A DNA stretch of 64,000 nt from Lateolabrax maculatus (GCA_031216445.1 CM062211.1:4600001-4664000); one strand, 5' to 3'. Shown: positions 47,135-59,568, numbered from the stretch's first letter. The notes: a model not told the origin generated them from the letters alone. Program-made: numbers and translations.

Positions 47135-48095
47135 ATAAAATTCCTTTATTTTCATTGCACAAGTGAGTACAAGTAGAAGAGTACAACAAAAAAACATATC
47201 AAATAACGATTAATGATGGAAAAAAGAAAATGTTGAAACTTCACTAATGTATGGTGCTATATCATTATAAAAACAGTATGTAAGCTGTAACCTTTAAAAC
47301 AACGAGAAAAAAACTATACAACAATAACAATACAATAGCAGCTGAGATATTACACTTCTGGATATTGCACATTTGCTGAAATTGAAATTGCATTGCAGTG
47401 GCCCTATATATGAGTTGTAATCTGTGCAGTGGTCTATAAGTGTAACCGTAGTATTGTGGTGCTGATAGTCACACAGGTCCCAGACTGTCAGTGTCAGTGT
47501 TTGGCAGTGTTCAGTTCTCGTATAACTCTGGGGTAGAAACTGTTCTTAGGTCTGTTTGTCCATAATTTAATGCTCCTGAAGCGTGTATCAGAGGGCAGCA
47601 GGTCAAACAGATGATGTCCAGGGTGGGATGGGTCTTTCAGTATGTTGGCTGCTCTCCTGAGGCGGCGAGAGCTGAACAGGTCCCCCAGAGAGGGCAATGA
47701 GCAGGCGGTGATCTTCTGGGTGGTGTTGACGACACACACTCTCAACGGAGCAGCGGTAGAAGGATGCCAGCAGCTTCACCTGCAGGTTGGTTTTCCTGAG
47801 GATCCTCAGGAAGTGGAGTCGGTGCTGTGCCCTCTTGACTACTGCGCTGGTGTCGGAGGTCCAGGAGAGACCTTCAGCGATGTGCGTACCCAGAAACCTG
47901 AAAGCAGGGACCCTTTCCACACAATCCCCGTTGATGTATAGTGGTCGGGGTGTGTACTGTTCTTCCGTAAAGTCTATTACGAGTTCTTTTGTTTTTGAGG
48001 GGTTCAGGTTGATATTGTTCTCTGAACACCATGCTGTCAGCCTTTGGACTGCATCCCTGTAGTCTGTCCCGTCTCTTCCTGAGATAAGTCCAAGT
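47135..48095 (-). mobile_element. 5'-truncated LINE (L2/CR1-like), broken reverse transcriptase end
   Basis: On the minus strand, a frame from about 48095 down to 47737 encodes the C-terminal part of a non-LTR retrotransposon ORF2, just after the reverse transcriptase core. Its motifs include LTAWCSENNINLNPSKTKEL, INGDCVERVPAFRFLGTHI, VVKRAQHRLHFLRILRK and ASFYRCSVES. It resumes in another frame from about 47730 to 47494 with ITACSLPSLGDLFSSRRLRR and HPGHHLFDLLPS. About 25 residues expected between the two parts are missing, so the copy has a deletion plus a frameshift. A roughly 360-base 3' UTR follows, ending near 'aataaaggaattttattcta' on the minus strand. It is a dead, 5'-truncated copy, antisense to nav3. 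Upstream of 48095 the reading frame runs into unrelated DNA. Confidence 0.85.
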
Positions 48096-49479
48096 TCCCT
48101 GCTGTTTTTGTGCTGTTTCTTGTCTTTTTTATCCCTTGTCGGACATGCAATATGATTGGATTCTACTTTGCCTGGATGCAGTCTTGTCACAACGTGCAAA
48201 CAAACAATTGAAACATATTGTGAGGGAGAAAAATATGTATAGACTGTGTCTTTGGAAGCCGTTCAGAATTATCACTTCAAACCATAACAGTAAAGATTAA
48301 TGGTAGAAATAGATCCAAGTTGTCATAAATCGTGTCATGATCCTTGAACCAGATGCCAAATCTGTTTTTGAAATAACATACCAACAAACAGATGGAAAAA
48401 AGGATCTGTCACCCAATATAAAGTTATTGGACAATAACAACAGGTTTTTGATGAGATAATTCTTTTAGCGCCCTCGTGGGAGTCGTGAAAATCCCCCAGC
48501 TGCAGCATGGCAAATCAACATTTGACACTGGCAGCTTTGATTCTCTCAGCTTTGAAAAAGATTATGCAAAAGTGTGTATGTGTGTAAGAGAGTAGAGAGA
48601 CTGACTGAAAACAGGAACCTCTTTGGTAGGTCTGCGTGTAAGCCTTCGTTTCTCTACACAGTGTCAGCAAAGGTAAAGAAATGAATAGTGGCTATACATG
48701 TGAAAGGATGAGAGCCACCTTATGTCTCCAGTGTCTCAAGATCTCAATCAACCTGTGGTGAAGCAAACGTTTGTGTCTTTCCATATTCGGTCACATACTT
48801 CCACCAAAACACAAAGTTCACCTCCTCCTTTCATCCTTCTTCCTCAGCCCACAAGGGAACACAGTCTGTCTTACAGCACTCCCTTCATCTCCCTTACACA
48901 CTGACACATACAGAGCCCAGGGTCAGCATTCAAGCAGTCATGACACAATGGAAGGACTCTTTCAACTTACAGAGAGCCAAACTTGCTTTGTCCGTCTGTA
49001 CTGTATAGACTCTCTACAGGCCAGCTCAAGGCCTAACGGGTCTTTTATCTGTCGTCTTGAGTCACCAGTGAGGGTTGTTTTCACTCCCAGCAGGGTTTCA
49101 CACCACCCAAGGTTCACATTTAAAGGATAGGTTAAGTTTTTTTCAGATCTATCTTAAAGCAATACTCACAATCCCATATGTACATTGAAAGAGTTACTGG
49201 CTGCTATCATGTTTCCTCTTGTCAAAGGGATCCCTTTATGCAATTGTGATGGGGGGTGAATCCACATTCAGCAGAATCTAATTTGACGTCTGTATTAGAC
49301 AAATCAACCAGATCTTCCCAAGTTATAGTCTTTTTAGTACCAAATTCCTTCTTCGTGTTACTGTTCCGACGCTGAAACACCAAGAGGGAATCTTGTTCTA
49401 AAAAATGCAATTTAGGATGATACCAGCTGGACTTTAGAATACATTTTTTTATTGAACATGGCCCTCTTCATGGGTAGTA

Positions 49480-49530
49480 TAAGATAATATATTACTTTAT
49501 TCATCCTGAGGGAAAGAGGAACAATTACAT
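49480..49530 (-). repeat. LINE/SINE tail-like fragment
   Basis: 'attactttattcatcctgag' followed by 'ggaaaga' is the reverse complement of the 'ttccctcgggatgaataaagtaat'-type 3' tail common on fish retroposons. Only the tail is visible. Confidence 0.35.
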
Positions 49531-49810
49531 CCACCAATAAGTCTTTGAATGTACATATGGGCATGTGAGTAGACTTGAAAAAATGTCAACTTAATTTAAA
49601 GCATGGACATTGTGTCATGTGTGAAGTAAAGCTGCTCTTAAGGCAGAAATAAGTTCAATCTCACGGGGGTGGATACAAAGAATTACACCGTTTCTGTCCT
49701 GCTCAAATGAAAAACCGTTTGATGCTCCTCCCACCAACATGACTTTAGACGTATTTCAATAGGTAGCTTTTCAGTAGAGCTAACCCTCTCTTTTACACCG
49801 CCCCCTGCAG

Positions 49811-49953
49811 GTTACCAGGGCCCTCCAGAGTACCTGCTGCAGGCAGCGGGGCCTCCAGGAGCCCGGGCTCATCCAACCTCAACCGTCGCAGCCAGAGCTT
49901 CAACAGCATCGACAAGAGCAAGCCTCTTCAGTATGCCAGTGGCAACGATAGAG
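49811..49953 (+). CDS. nav3: Neuron navigator 3, Ser/Arg linker exon
   Basis: A 143-nt exon between 'ccccctgcAG' and 'GTaagg'. One base completes Arg, then 47 codons: LPGPSRVPAAGSGASRSPG, SSNLNRRSQSFNSIDKSKP and LQYASGNDR, then one base of Glu. Human NAV3 reads RLPGPSRVPAAGSSSKVQGASNLNRRSQSFNSIDKNKP. The match to 'FNSIDK' separates it from NAV2, which has 'FNNYDK'. This stretch is part of the basic, Ser-rich region N-terminal to the microtubule-binding segment; 'RRSQSF' is the kind of site basophilic kinases and 14-3-3 proteins use, an inference from sequence only. The exon lies in a locally GC-rich block. Confidence 0.93.
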
Positions 49954-52682
49954 GTAAGGACGGCATGTTGCTATTCTTAGTACCACAGTAAACACTGTAA
50001 CACTTCTACAAGCCCAGATTCTGATTGTGTTAGAAAGGTGGAGTCCGTAGAAGTTGAAGGTAGGAATGGCCACCCCTTTTACATTCTCCATCCCAACCAC
50101 TTGGTGGCACCACTGACTCAGGCAGAGCCTAGGGCTGCACAGAAGCCCAGTCCCTCACCTTACCAGTCAGCCTGCTGAATCATCCCCACTTCTTTACTAC
50201 GAGTGAGTTATAATGGATGCCATTAAGTGGAGGCGGCAAGGAATTTTCACAGCGTGACGAGAACCATTTGAGAGACGACCAAAGGGGCAAATTCAGGCTG
50301 CTGCTCTGTCAAGCATGATGAAGCTAATGAGAGTGATTATGTTTTTGAAAGAAGGGTCTCACAGTAGCTAAGAGTTAGAGTGTAGAGCAATTTATTCAAC
50401 ACAAAATGGATTATTCACAAATAAACAGTTGTTTTAACAGCCACTTTCTGTTGTGAAAATAAACATATCTGCTCACAATGTTTTGATTACTTATCAAATC
50501 TTTGCTATTGGCTCACTCACTGTATCTATAAGAGCTTTAAGGTTTCCTTTTGGCTCATTCAGAAGATTCACGCTGATTTATTGGCTCGTACAGTGATCAA
50601 AAAATAAAACCTATCCAAGTGCTCACAAGTCATTTTAATAATTAAAACGGTTCCTGACGAATTTATGGCATTATAATGACAAACCATTTGCTTTTGCAAA
50701 ATATGTAATCATAAAATGTTTTCTAATGAGATCTTGCTTTTAATCTTAAAGCATAGTCCAGTCACTAAGGAAAAACACTGCAGGATTTAGTCCATAGAGT
50801 TGAGAGAGGATCAGTAGGAGGTGATGGAGGTGGAGGAGAGATGCAGTGAGTGGCATCAAGCAGCAGTAAAAGAAAAAAAAGCCTCAAGCAAACTCTTTTT
50901 GAATCTGTCTTTTTTCCATTTCTGTCTGAAACTTCAAACTCTTCAACAAGAAGAAGAGGGAAGTCATGGTGAGGGATGATGGAAGTGAGAGGATGGACAG
51001 GGAGTGTGTGATCAAGTGTTTGTAGCTGAAAAGAAAGCAAAGAGGAAGCAGAAATTATTAAGAAACTGATATATATCGTATTACAACCAGTTATTTGTTT
51101 AGGTATATTCTACAACTAACCACCTTTATAAAGGAATGAATCGATCAGTTCCTTGTTATTGTTTTGTGAAAATGGTTGGCACTGTTTTTAAAGGGTGGAT
51201 AGGTCCTTTTCTGGACCACTCACACAGTGTAGTTGAGTCCTGCCAAAAGACAAACCTTGACTTTACAGAGATAAGACACCAGACGTTGGAGCTTCACTGC
51301 AGGAGAGATGAAACAGTGTTTTGGTCTAAAGTAAAAGAAAAAAAAAGAAAAATCAATTGTGGGGAAATGTCAGCGATGCAGACAGAACCTTCTGGGTAAA
51401 AACAGGTAGCAGAGAAAGCAGAAGACAGAAACAGATACAGGAAGTGTCTGCCATTTTATACATCTTCTTGGGTTTATTTTCTACCTTACGGATAGTTTCA
51501 TTTGCCCCTGTCATGTTACACATTCACCTGTTTAATCACAGGTAATCACATCTTTTTATCCTTTTTTACTGGTGCCTTTATTTCTTTATATACGAATACA
51601 TTATTCAGATGTGAACAGATAATAAACAGTATCAGTCTTTTTGCAGTAATGTTCGTCTCAGATATATTAAAGTGTAAACAAAACATAAATATGTACATTG
51701 TTTTATAATCTGAGAGGTTCTCCCTTAATAATTCAGCATAGAACATCCTCAATAACTTTTCATCAATTTTCACCAGATTTGCAGTGCAGCATACAGCTTG
51801 ACAGATGTTACAGGTGTTATTTTTTACCTTGATCTGATAGTGAAGCCTGGACCTTGCACAACTTGACCAGCTAAAGTTAGAGATTTTTAGATTCTGTTAT
51901 ATACAGAAAGAATATGCAGTCTGTCTCGAACAACGATTTCCAGCAGCTTCTGATGTAGGCCCCAGTAGCTTTATGTTTTACCCATAATAATAACTAATGG
52001 CATGTCTGATCTACAGGTTTTTTTTTATAATAATTTTTTTTTAATAGGCAGTTTTTTTCTCTGCTCACGCACAGTGAAGCTCTGACCAAAGAGAGCAAGA
52101 ACTCAAAAGGGCACAAAGAGCATTGCATCATTATTGTTGCCATGCGACTATCTAATTAGCTTCAGCCAACTAAATTGAAGCATCACAGGGCATGTTTTTT
52201 TTTTGTAAGAAAAATTGGACTAAAGAAAGTTGGTGATTGCTCTGCTTGTTCTTAGGTTTGAGGATGAGACTTCCTCTATCAAGGTGATCATTTTTATTAT
52301 CTGTGTGACAGTGATGTAAGTTGAAAAGCATTCAACTTAGAGTGTGACACCCAAAAGAGGAGCTACAGAGTTTGGAAGAATAAAAAAATGTCACTACAGC
52401 ATAACTAGCTGCAGGTTTTAACTGACCAGTAGACGTTAAGTGAATGTCCATGCAATCATGCATACCACCCACTTAAATCATCTGTCATGTAGTTGCAAAC
52501 AGCACGTACGTGCGTATTTGTTGTGTGTGTTTGTTAGAGGGTCCACCACCGCCCAGAAGAAGTGACATTTCATTCCTCAGCCGCTGAGGCGAGGAAGAGT
52601 CTGTTGCCATGGCAACGGCAAGTCATTGCACAGTGAAAAGTGTGGTGGCGCTATGAAAAAGCCCCCGAGGTGGGTGGGGGGG

Positions 52683-52953
52683 GATCTCTAAAGACGGGGT
52701 TAATTGACTGGACACACAGACAGAGGCACACACATGTATACACACAGACACACACAGAACCACACACATGCTTGTAACCTCTTTCATTCACATCATAAAC
52801 TGCCTTAAGAGGCTGCTGCACTATCTCTAAAGATGAGGGGTAATACAGAGGACACACACACACACACACATACACAGGAATGGATGCTCTCTCATCCACG
52901 TTTATATCAGCATCAGATGGCTGTCTAGACACACACACACACACACACACACA
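52683..52953. repeat. Tandemly duplicated minisatellite with CA tracts
   Basis: Two diverged units each start with 'tctctaaaga', continue through a CA-rich stretch and a 'ctcatccac / ttcattcac' block, and end before the next CA run. Unit 1 is about 52684-52820 and unit 2 about 52825-52953. Pure CA tracts lie at 52853-52870 and 52929-52952. Confidence 0.6.
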
Positions 52954-54008
52954 AATAGAGAATTAGGTCATTTCTTTGCACAAGCTTAATTTGTAAGTTC
53001 ATCTGGTGAGGATCTGTTGGTTAAGACTAACCTCTGCTGGTCTGAGATCAGAACTTTCTGTATTCTGACTCTCAGCTTTCTAACCTGCTAACTCATTACA
53101 GGAAAACAGCGTCTGCCAGTTCATTGCCCTTTTAAATTAGCCGAAAAAATGTTTGTGTACAGGCGGAGGGAGGTTCACACATGCACACTTTTGTGCATTC
53201 TTGAATAGTAAAAAATGTACACCAACAATCTCACATACACTTTCAAAGCACATACAAACACTCTTAAACACACACAAATACGCCACACACACCTACTGTG
53301 TGGTATCAGTCTTCAGAATTAGAGGAAGATGATAAGTTTTATTGGCCACATTTTTGTTTTTGAGATGGGACGGGTTGACCTTAAAGGACCCTAATAAACA
53401 CAACACAATATTTTTAATGGTGCATTGCATAATTAAATACATATAATATGATTAAAAATCAATATATTTTAGATAAAGATCAGGTCTCAGAAAGTGTCCA
53501 GATTTCTAACAATAGCTAAGGAGCAATTAGTAAATGTTGAGCACAAAACAATTTGAGATTTACCTAAAAAGTTCATATAAATTCATATAATATTTATGGC
53601 CTAATATATCATAATGTAAGATGAAGTATTGTTGCTTTGTTTGTAAAACTGGATTGTTTCCTGAAAGGATTTCAGCAGGATCTTCATGAGTGCCATTAAC
53701 AGCAGTCGTTTTACACCTGTTGATTGGCCGCAGACATAAACTGCAGTTAATGGCTCTTGAATTAAGACGTGTAGAGATAAATAAATGCCCAGCTTACTAT
53801 CAGACATCTCACATTTTGGTGCTGGATTCCATTGTTTACACCACAGTGTAAAGAAAAGTCTCTGTTGTAGCCTGACAGCTTGCACTTTTCACTCCGCATC
53901 TGACACAGTGCACTGAGGCATTTTCCGGCGTGTTTTAAGGTTTTAGAGAATGTTGTCAGAAGTGTAAGCCGGTTAAAGTCTCTCGGCCCCCGGTCACAGC
54001 TGAAGCTG

Positions 54009-54040
54009 AACCCCCCCCCCACCCCACCCCACCCCACCCG
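54009..54040. repeat. (CCCCA)n tract, G-rich on the minus strand
   Basis: A run of ten C followed by four ACCCC units. The complement carries at least five runs of three or more G separated by single T residues. Confidence 0.9.
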
Positions 54041-55677
54041 CCTGCCTGAGGGGCTTTAAACTGCAGACTGGAGGTGACTCACAGCCAGCTGAACCCTACT
54101 CACTTTGCTGACTGACAGCCACTCAGTCTAATGGTGCATAACTTCAGGCTGTCACTCCGTCGCCTTCCTCTCTTTATTCCCACCCCGTCCCTAATTCTGC
54201 CTCTCTTTTCCTTCTTTATTTATCTGCCTGTGGCCTCACAGTCATATTCAGAAGGAGATGCATTCCTGTCTGTCTGTGCCTGCCTGTCGTCTGTTGTTTC
54301 CATCTTCCTCAAACGCTACTGATCTGTCAGGTAGTGGATCATGCATGTGTGCATGTTTGTGTGTAAGACCGAGGGAGAAGGAGGGAAAAAGAAATGCTGA
54401 TGGCCAGAGTATCAACCAGCCAGGAAAAGTGGGGTGTGTTTCATTCATTTATTTGTACTGAATATGGGTCCACCAGGAAACTTGAGTTAATGGTGCCCTG
54501 TGGAGTTTTCTTGGACACAAATAAAAGTTTAAACTCAGTGTTTCTCCCCAAAACATTTTAAGACACCAGACATTTTTACATCCACTACATTTTTGGAGTT
54601 GCAGCGCTCACATTTTTTATAAGTGGAAAAGCTCACTTCTTGCTATTACACTCCCTACGTACATATATAACACAAATTAATTCAATACTACCCCAGAATA
54701 ATTCTAGAAGAAGCAGAAAATCACTAACGTAAAAAGTAGGTATGTTCAGGGAAACTTCCTTCAACCAAACAGTGCATTAAAAATCACTCCTCAGACTCCC
54801 TGGCACATATTGATCATCTAAAGACTGATGATGTTGAACAGTGAATCTGGGAGCGGATGTTTTCCTTTCCCTCCATGTTAACAAAGCTGGTGTCATCTCT
54901 TTTGTTGTCACGGCTACAGCATGGTGGCCTGTCCCTTATAACCATTGTTATCCACCTGCAAACATGCTGTGACAGGCCTCTGTAGAAGTGTAAATCAGGG
55001 GGCGGAAGCCTGAACAGGGAAGGTACAGCACACTCCTTCGAGACACCACTGTAATAATAACAGTGAAATATTTCCTTTTAACCCAACCTGCTGTTGATAT
55101 TCTGCCATTTGGGAATAAGCTCTTTTTTTGACTTTACACAACACTGAAAATAGTTTCCCCATTTTTGCTTGACATTTGAGCTGAATGTGTGTAAAACCAT
55201 AAAGGGAGAAAGCAGCGTATTCAGCTGTGACTTTATGAATTGTTTCCAATGTCAGATACATCCAGGAAGGCTGTGAAAGTAATCAGGACGTGAGTGTTTG
55301 CTCCAAACTTTTTGGTTTGCTTTGAAAATCCTTACCTGTGTACCAGTAAGTCACTACAGTGAATACTACTACTATGTAAAGATGTTCTAAAATTAGATAT
55401 CATCTATCCAACATGAATGAATAACAGAATTAAAAGAAATTGCAGTAAACCTCAGTCTACATCCTGCAGTTTACACTGTACATGGTTGGTACTCCATATT
55501 TTAATGAACTCCATGTAAATAATATTACCAAAGTGGATATGTAACAATAGTCCAGAAAGGCACATTGTATAAAAGTATGTCACCATCATAACTTTAAACC
55601 TTTTAATCAAGTTAATCAGGGACTGTATGATTTGGAAATGTAATCACCCTTTCTGTTTCTCTTCTTCCCTGGTTCAG

Positions 55678-56818
55678 AAGCGGTGAGGGGTATCCCAGCA
55701 CCTGGCGGGATGAACGGGAGCGGTATGGGTGGGACGGTTCCCACCAGCCTCAGCGGGCAGCAGCTGGCCTCTGCCATCCCCTCACCAACCGCCGGCAAGT
55801 CTTGGCGCAGCAAGTCCATGAACCTCAAGCACAGCGCCACTTCCTCCATGCTGGCAAGCCCCACGCACTCACCCTCCCCCACCCACTCACCCCAGGCCTC
55901 CGAAGGCCTTCTGCCACACGGAAGCGATGGGTCTAAAGTGGGGTCAGCTGGCGGCGGTGGACCTCAGAGGTCCATGCTGGAGAAGTTCCGTCTGATTAAC
56001 CCCAGATCTGCTTCACGATCGTCGCCGTCTGTGGCAGAGATGGCTCTGCAGGAGGAGGATGACCTGTCGGAGTATGGTGAGGATGGACTGATGCCCACGG
56101 GGTCGGTCTGCAGCAGCGGCAGTAGCAGTGCTACGGCCAAGCAAATGCCTACCAAGACCCCCGCGTCGTCCCTCACTGCACCAAGCAAGACTTCCTCTTC
56201 CCCCTCCCCCTCCTCTTCATTTTCAAAGGCGTCCAATGGCAGCAGGTCCAGGGCCTCGTCCAAAGACAAGGAGGATAAAAGCAAGTCTGGGAAATCTTCT
56301 AAGGACTGCTCTCCACCCAAAGAGGAGCGCGAGTCATTTGCTGACCCCACCAAGAAGACCTCCAAAATTGCCAGCCTCATCCCCAAGGGAGGGAAGCCGT
56401 CATCTGGAAAGAAAGATGGCGGAGCCTCCTCGGCTTCCAGCGGCATCCCTAAGCCAGGACTTAAAGCTCCCTCCACCTCGACATCCAAGCCTCAGAGTCA
56501 GTCCCAGAGCCAAAGCCAGGCCGCCTTGAACAGCAGCGGCAACATGCGGGGTGGAGAGGGGGAGAGAGCCAAGCTGACGAAAGGAGGGCAAGGCGGGAGT
56601 TTCTACATACAGCGGTCCATCGGGGGCCCAGAGGGCAAAAGGACCAGCATGACCTCCTCCACCAGCACCTCAGCCCTGTCTGGGTCCAGTGGGATGCTGG
56701 GAGGAGGGGGTGGAGGAGGAGGAGTAGGAGCGCTTGGAGGGAATGGAGTAGTTCAGCTTCCTCAGCAGCAGCAGCACAACCACCCCAATACTGCCACTGT
56801 GGCCCCCTTCATGTACAG
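55678..56818 (+). CDS. nav3: Neuron navigator 3, large exon of the microtubule-binding region
   Basis: A 1,141-nt exon between 'cctggttcAG' and 'GTgagg': two bases completing Glu, 379 codons, and two bases of Arg. It is Ser/Pro/Lys/Gly-rich and probably disordered. NAV3-like blocks occur in order: SAIPSPTAGKSWRSKSMNLK (55770 on), SMLEKFRLINPRSASR, KKTSKIASLIPKGGKPSSGK (56349 on), SSGIPKPGLKAPS, and VVQLPQQQQHNHPNTATVAP ending the exon. Three SxIP sequences (SAIP, SLIP, SGIP) sit in basic/Pro/Ser context, the type used by microtubule plus-end proteins to bind EB1. The middle is a Ser-rich and Lys-rich run. A poly-Gly stretch near 56697-56745 is longer than in human. The exon starts with VRGIP after the Glu-Ala junction; it has no start codon of its own. 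Confidence 0.94.
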
Positions 56819-56830
56819 GTGAGGTGTTGG

Positions 56831-56854
56831 TGTGTTTGTGTGTGTGTGTGTGTA
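56831..56854. repeat. (TG)n microsatellite 12 bases past a donor
   Basis: A TG tract with one extra T, starting about 12 bases into the intron after the large exon. Confidence 0.9.
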
Positions 56855-56990
56855 TGCACTACCATCCATAGGATACCAACTAAATGAGCAAAGGTCTATA
56901 TTTCCATCTCCCTTTTTCCCCAGAGAGGTCAACATATTGACCTTTTTTCTCAAAGTCATACCTGAACATTCAAAACACACTATAGTCTCT

Positions 56991-57009
56991 CACACACACA
57001 CACACACAC
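56991..57009. repeat. (CA)n microsatellite
   Basis: A short CA tract of about 19 bases, about 170 bases past the donor of the large exon. Confidence 0.9.
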
Positions 57010-59360
57010 CCCATCCTGGAGCACTGTCAGTGATCAGCTGGCGCTCCCCACTGTGCATCTTGCTCTCGCCTCCACATCTCTTCACAGTCATTACAGAACA
57101 AATTAACATCCACTGCCTGCTGCTTGCCAAAGCCTATTATTTAACTGTCTGGGTTTCATCTTTGATGGGAGAATCCAGACATTGGCAGCATTCAGGAACC
57201 CTTTCACCTCCTCTTCAATCAACCGTCGGTGTTTTGATGCATGCAGCTGCCACGTGGTTCCATGACGTTAAAGCCATCAGAGGTGCAGGAAGTGGGTAAA
57301 TCTGCCCAGCAGGCCAGATTTTCTTTTACAAGAGCAGAGGTAATCCAGGGTGAAAAAAAAAATGGTGGAGCCGCCAAAGTCTCTGGGATGCCTTTGTGCT
57401 CGGAGAGAAAGAGAGTTAGGAATCCCATTAAACAAGACTTAATCCTTCAACCCTTGTCTCCCTCTCTCTTCTTCCTCGTTGTGCACAGTCAGCTCTGCCA
57501 CAGTCAGCGGCGTCTCTTTCGAGCTTTAGCATTGCTTTAATCCCAGACATTTCGCAAGTTAAAACTTCTGCGGCGATCAGTCCCGGGCAGATAGCGAGTG
57601 ATAGTCAGTTATGAAGAAGGGAACCAAAAGTTAAACTGAAACAGCACAGACAGCCTCTCAATGAGCAGAAATTAAACAGAAAAAAAAAACATTTGATGTA
57701 GAACGTGTGCCGTCTGTGATGTCACCAGCAGGTTTCTGAAGGAACATTTTCAACGGTGCCATTTCTGTCAGTCATTGAGTCTGAAAAACCACCACTACGG
57801 CTGCTCCCAAACATACCTCTCACTGATTATATTCAAAATCATCAGCAAAAGACACAATAGCTATCAAGAGCCCCCCATTTACTCCATTGCACTCCATTTT
57901 GCATTTGGAGACAGAGGGTTTCTTACTCACTTTGGTACAGTTTGAGTTTGAGGTGGCCAATAGAAACCAAATATTAACAGTAATCTCTGATTCTTGGCAT
58001 TTTGTTCTTAGGATTGAACATCATATCAGTCAACCAGGAGTTTCTGAAGGGAGGAAGACCTCTCTGAGCTAGCAAGCTTTCTACTATAGCAGCCAGTCGC
58101 GTGTCAAGGTTCACCAAAGTTGTGCAGATGTACTTCACCCCCACGAGGGGAATCCACTGGTGCCTAACATTGCATTGAATGAAGTGATTGATTTTATCTT
58201 GAAATTGGTCCGTTTTAAAATGCTGGTGTGACCGGCTTTTAGAGAGTCAGACTTTAAATACTAATGCATTTAAATTAGTCCTCAATGTTTGTGCCTTGCT
58301 CTATCCACCAAACCAAAGAGAAAAAACATTTGCTTGTGTTAGCACCTTGTTCTTACTTTTGAGGCACATTGCAGTTTCATATCACCCCCCTACCTATTTC
58401 CTCTGTGCGGAGATATTTCCTCACGAGCATATTTCTGTAGCCTCCATCTCCGTCCCCCTTTTCTCTTTTCTCTCTCGCCACAAACGCCAGCATGCAGACA
58501 GTAAGTGTGAGCGCTTCCTGCTGTGCAGTTAACCATCATTTTCAGCCCAATTAGGCATCTTTGTCTTGTTCTCTTTCTCTTTCTACGCCCACTTTAAGTT
58601 CTTGCCTCCGCCAAGTTTAATAAACCAGCGTGGTTGTAGGACACAGTTAGTGTTAGTTGTAGTTAGTGTGCAGGATTGATTGGTGTGCTCTCCCCACACA
58701 CGCAAAGTCTCATTAACTGCATCCTCTGTGTCCTCCTCTGCTCCCATAACTTAAGCTGACACCACCAGTTCAGAAACAGGATCAGGAGTGGTAGAAATAC
58801 TAGAGTGATACATACTGTTGAAGCTGTGTTGCTCAGTGCTCATTGGTGTTTCATGGTCTGTCGATGAAACAACCAATGGAAATGCTTTCACAAAATTGCA
58901 ACAGTTTGAATCACGGTTCTTTATACACCCAGGAGTAAAGGACAACAAAACATCCTTAATGAAGTTTCCCTTCCCTTTAAAAGTAGCAGAATCATTTGTT
59001 AGTAAATAATAATTTGTTACTGCATCATATATCTAGTTTCTTATTTTGGGCCCAAATTGTAGTATGCAGCAGTGGTAGTGAATATCTCTGTGTTTGTGAA
59101 TCCACTGAGGTGAGGGAAGAAAAAGGTTTTTTCACACGAGCTGAAGTCGCAGGCTGATGCTGCTGTCGCAATTGGAAGCCAATTTTTATCTGCAGTTCTG
59201 CAGGTGGTGGTCCCCGGAGTGTGTGTGTGTTTGTGTGTTTGTTTGTTGTGTGTATGGGAGGGAATGAATACTATTCAGTAGCTTTTGCTCAGATCTGTCT
59301 GTGTGTATTTCAGGATTTTCATATGTATGTGGTTAAAAGTGTACTTTTCTGTGCTCTTCA

Positions 59361-59389
59361 CTGTGTGTGTTTGTGTGTGTGTGTGTGTC
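59361..59389. repeat. (TG)n microsatellite
   Basis: A TG tract with T interruptions within a wider TG-rich stretch starting at 59219. Confidence 0.85.
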
Positions 59390-59567
59390 ACTGTGTTTTT
59401 GACTGCTAGCACATACGTGGCTTTGTGTTTTCTTGCCGTTCACCGAGCGCACGTGCGTGTAGGACTGTTATCTTGTGAAGTGACTTCATCCTTGTTTCTT
59501 CAGATCAGCAAACAGAGAGAGGAGCGTGATGCAGCTCATAGTTGAGGAGGAGAGACAGACACGCACA

Positions 59568-59568
59568 A

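Larger units (their letters stand above)
42164..49810 (+). other. nav3: nav3 intron between 42095 and 49811 exons
   Basis: A 7.6-kb intron from GTaaat to 'ccccctgcAG'. It contains a repeat relic (42340-42445), a SINE relic (44820-45080), a CT tract (45643-45668), a truncated LINE on the minus strand (47135-48095) and a LINE/SINE-tail-like phrase at 49480-49530. No host exon was found in it. Confidence 0.85.
49954..55677 (+). other. nav3: nav3 intron between 49811 and 55678 exons
   Basis: A 5.7-kb intron from GTaagg to 'cctggttcAG'. It is AT-rich over most of its length. It holds a duplicated CA-rich minisatellite (52683-52953) and a C-rich (CCCCA)n tract (54009-54040). No exon-like reading frame was found. 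Confidence 0.85.

Noticed and set aside
47603..48199. 198-aa minus-strand frame as a host gene
   Set aside because: Its middle is LINE ORF2 sequence; the first ~35 residues and the last ~40 are out-of-element or out-of-frame translation.
55964..56488. 174-aa minus-strand frame under the large exon
   Set aside because: It is an antisense shadow of the Ser/Lys-rich coding exon, whose composition avoids stops on the other strand.
56128..56529. 133-aa + strand frame inside the large exon in another phase
   Set aside because: Pro/Arg-rich shadow of the same Ser/Pro-rich coding sequence; the true phase is fixed by both splice junctions.
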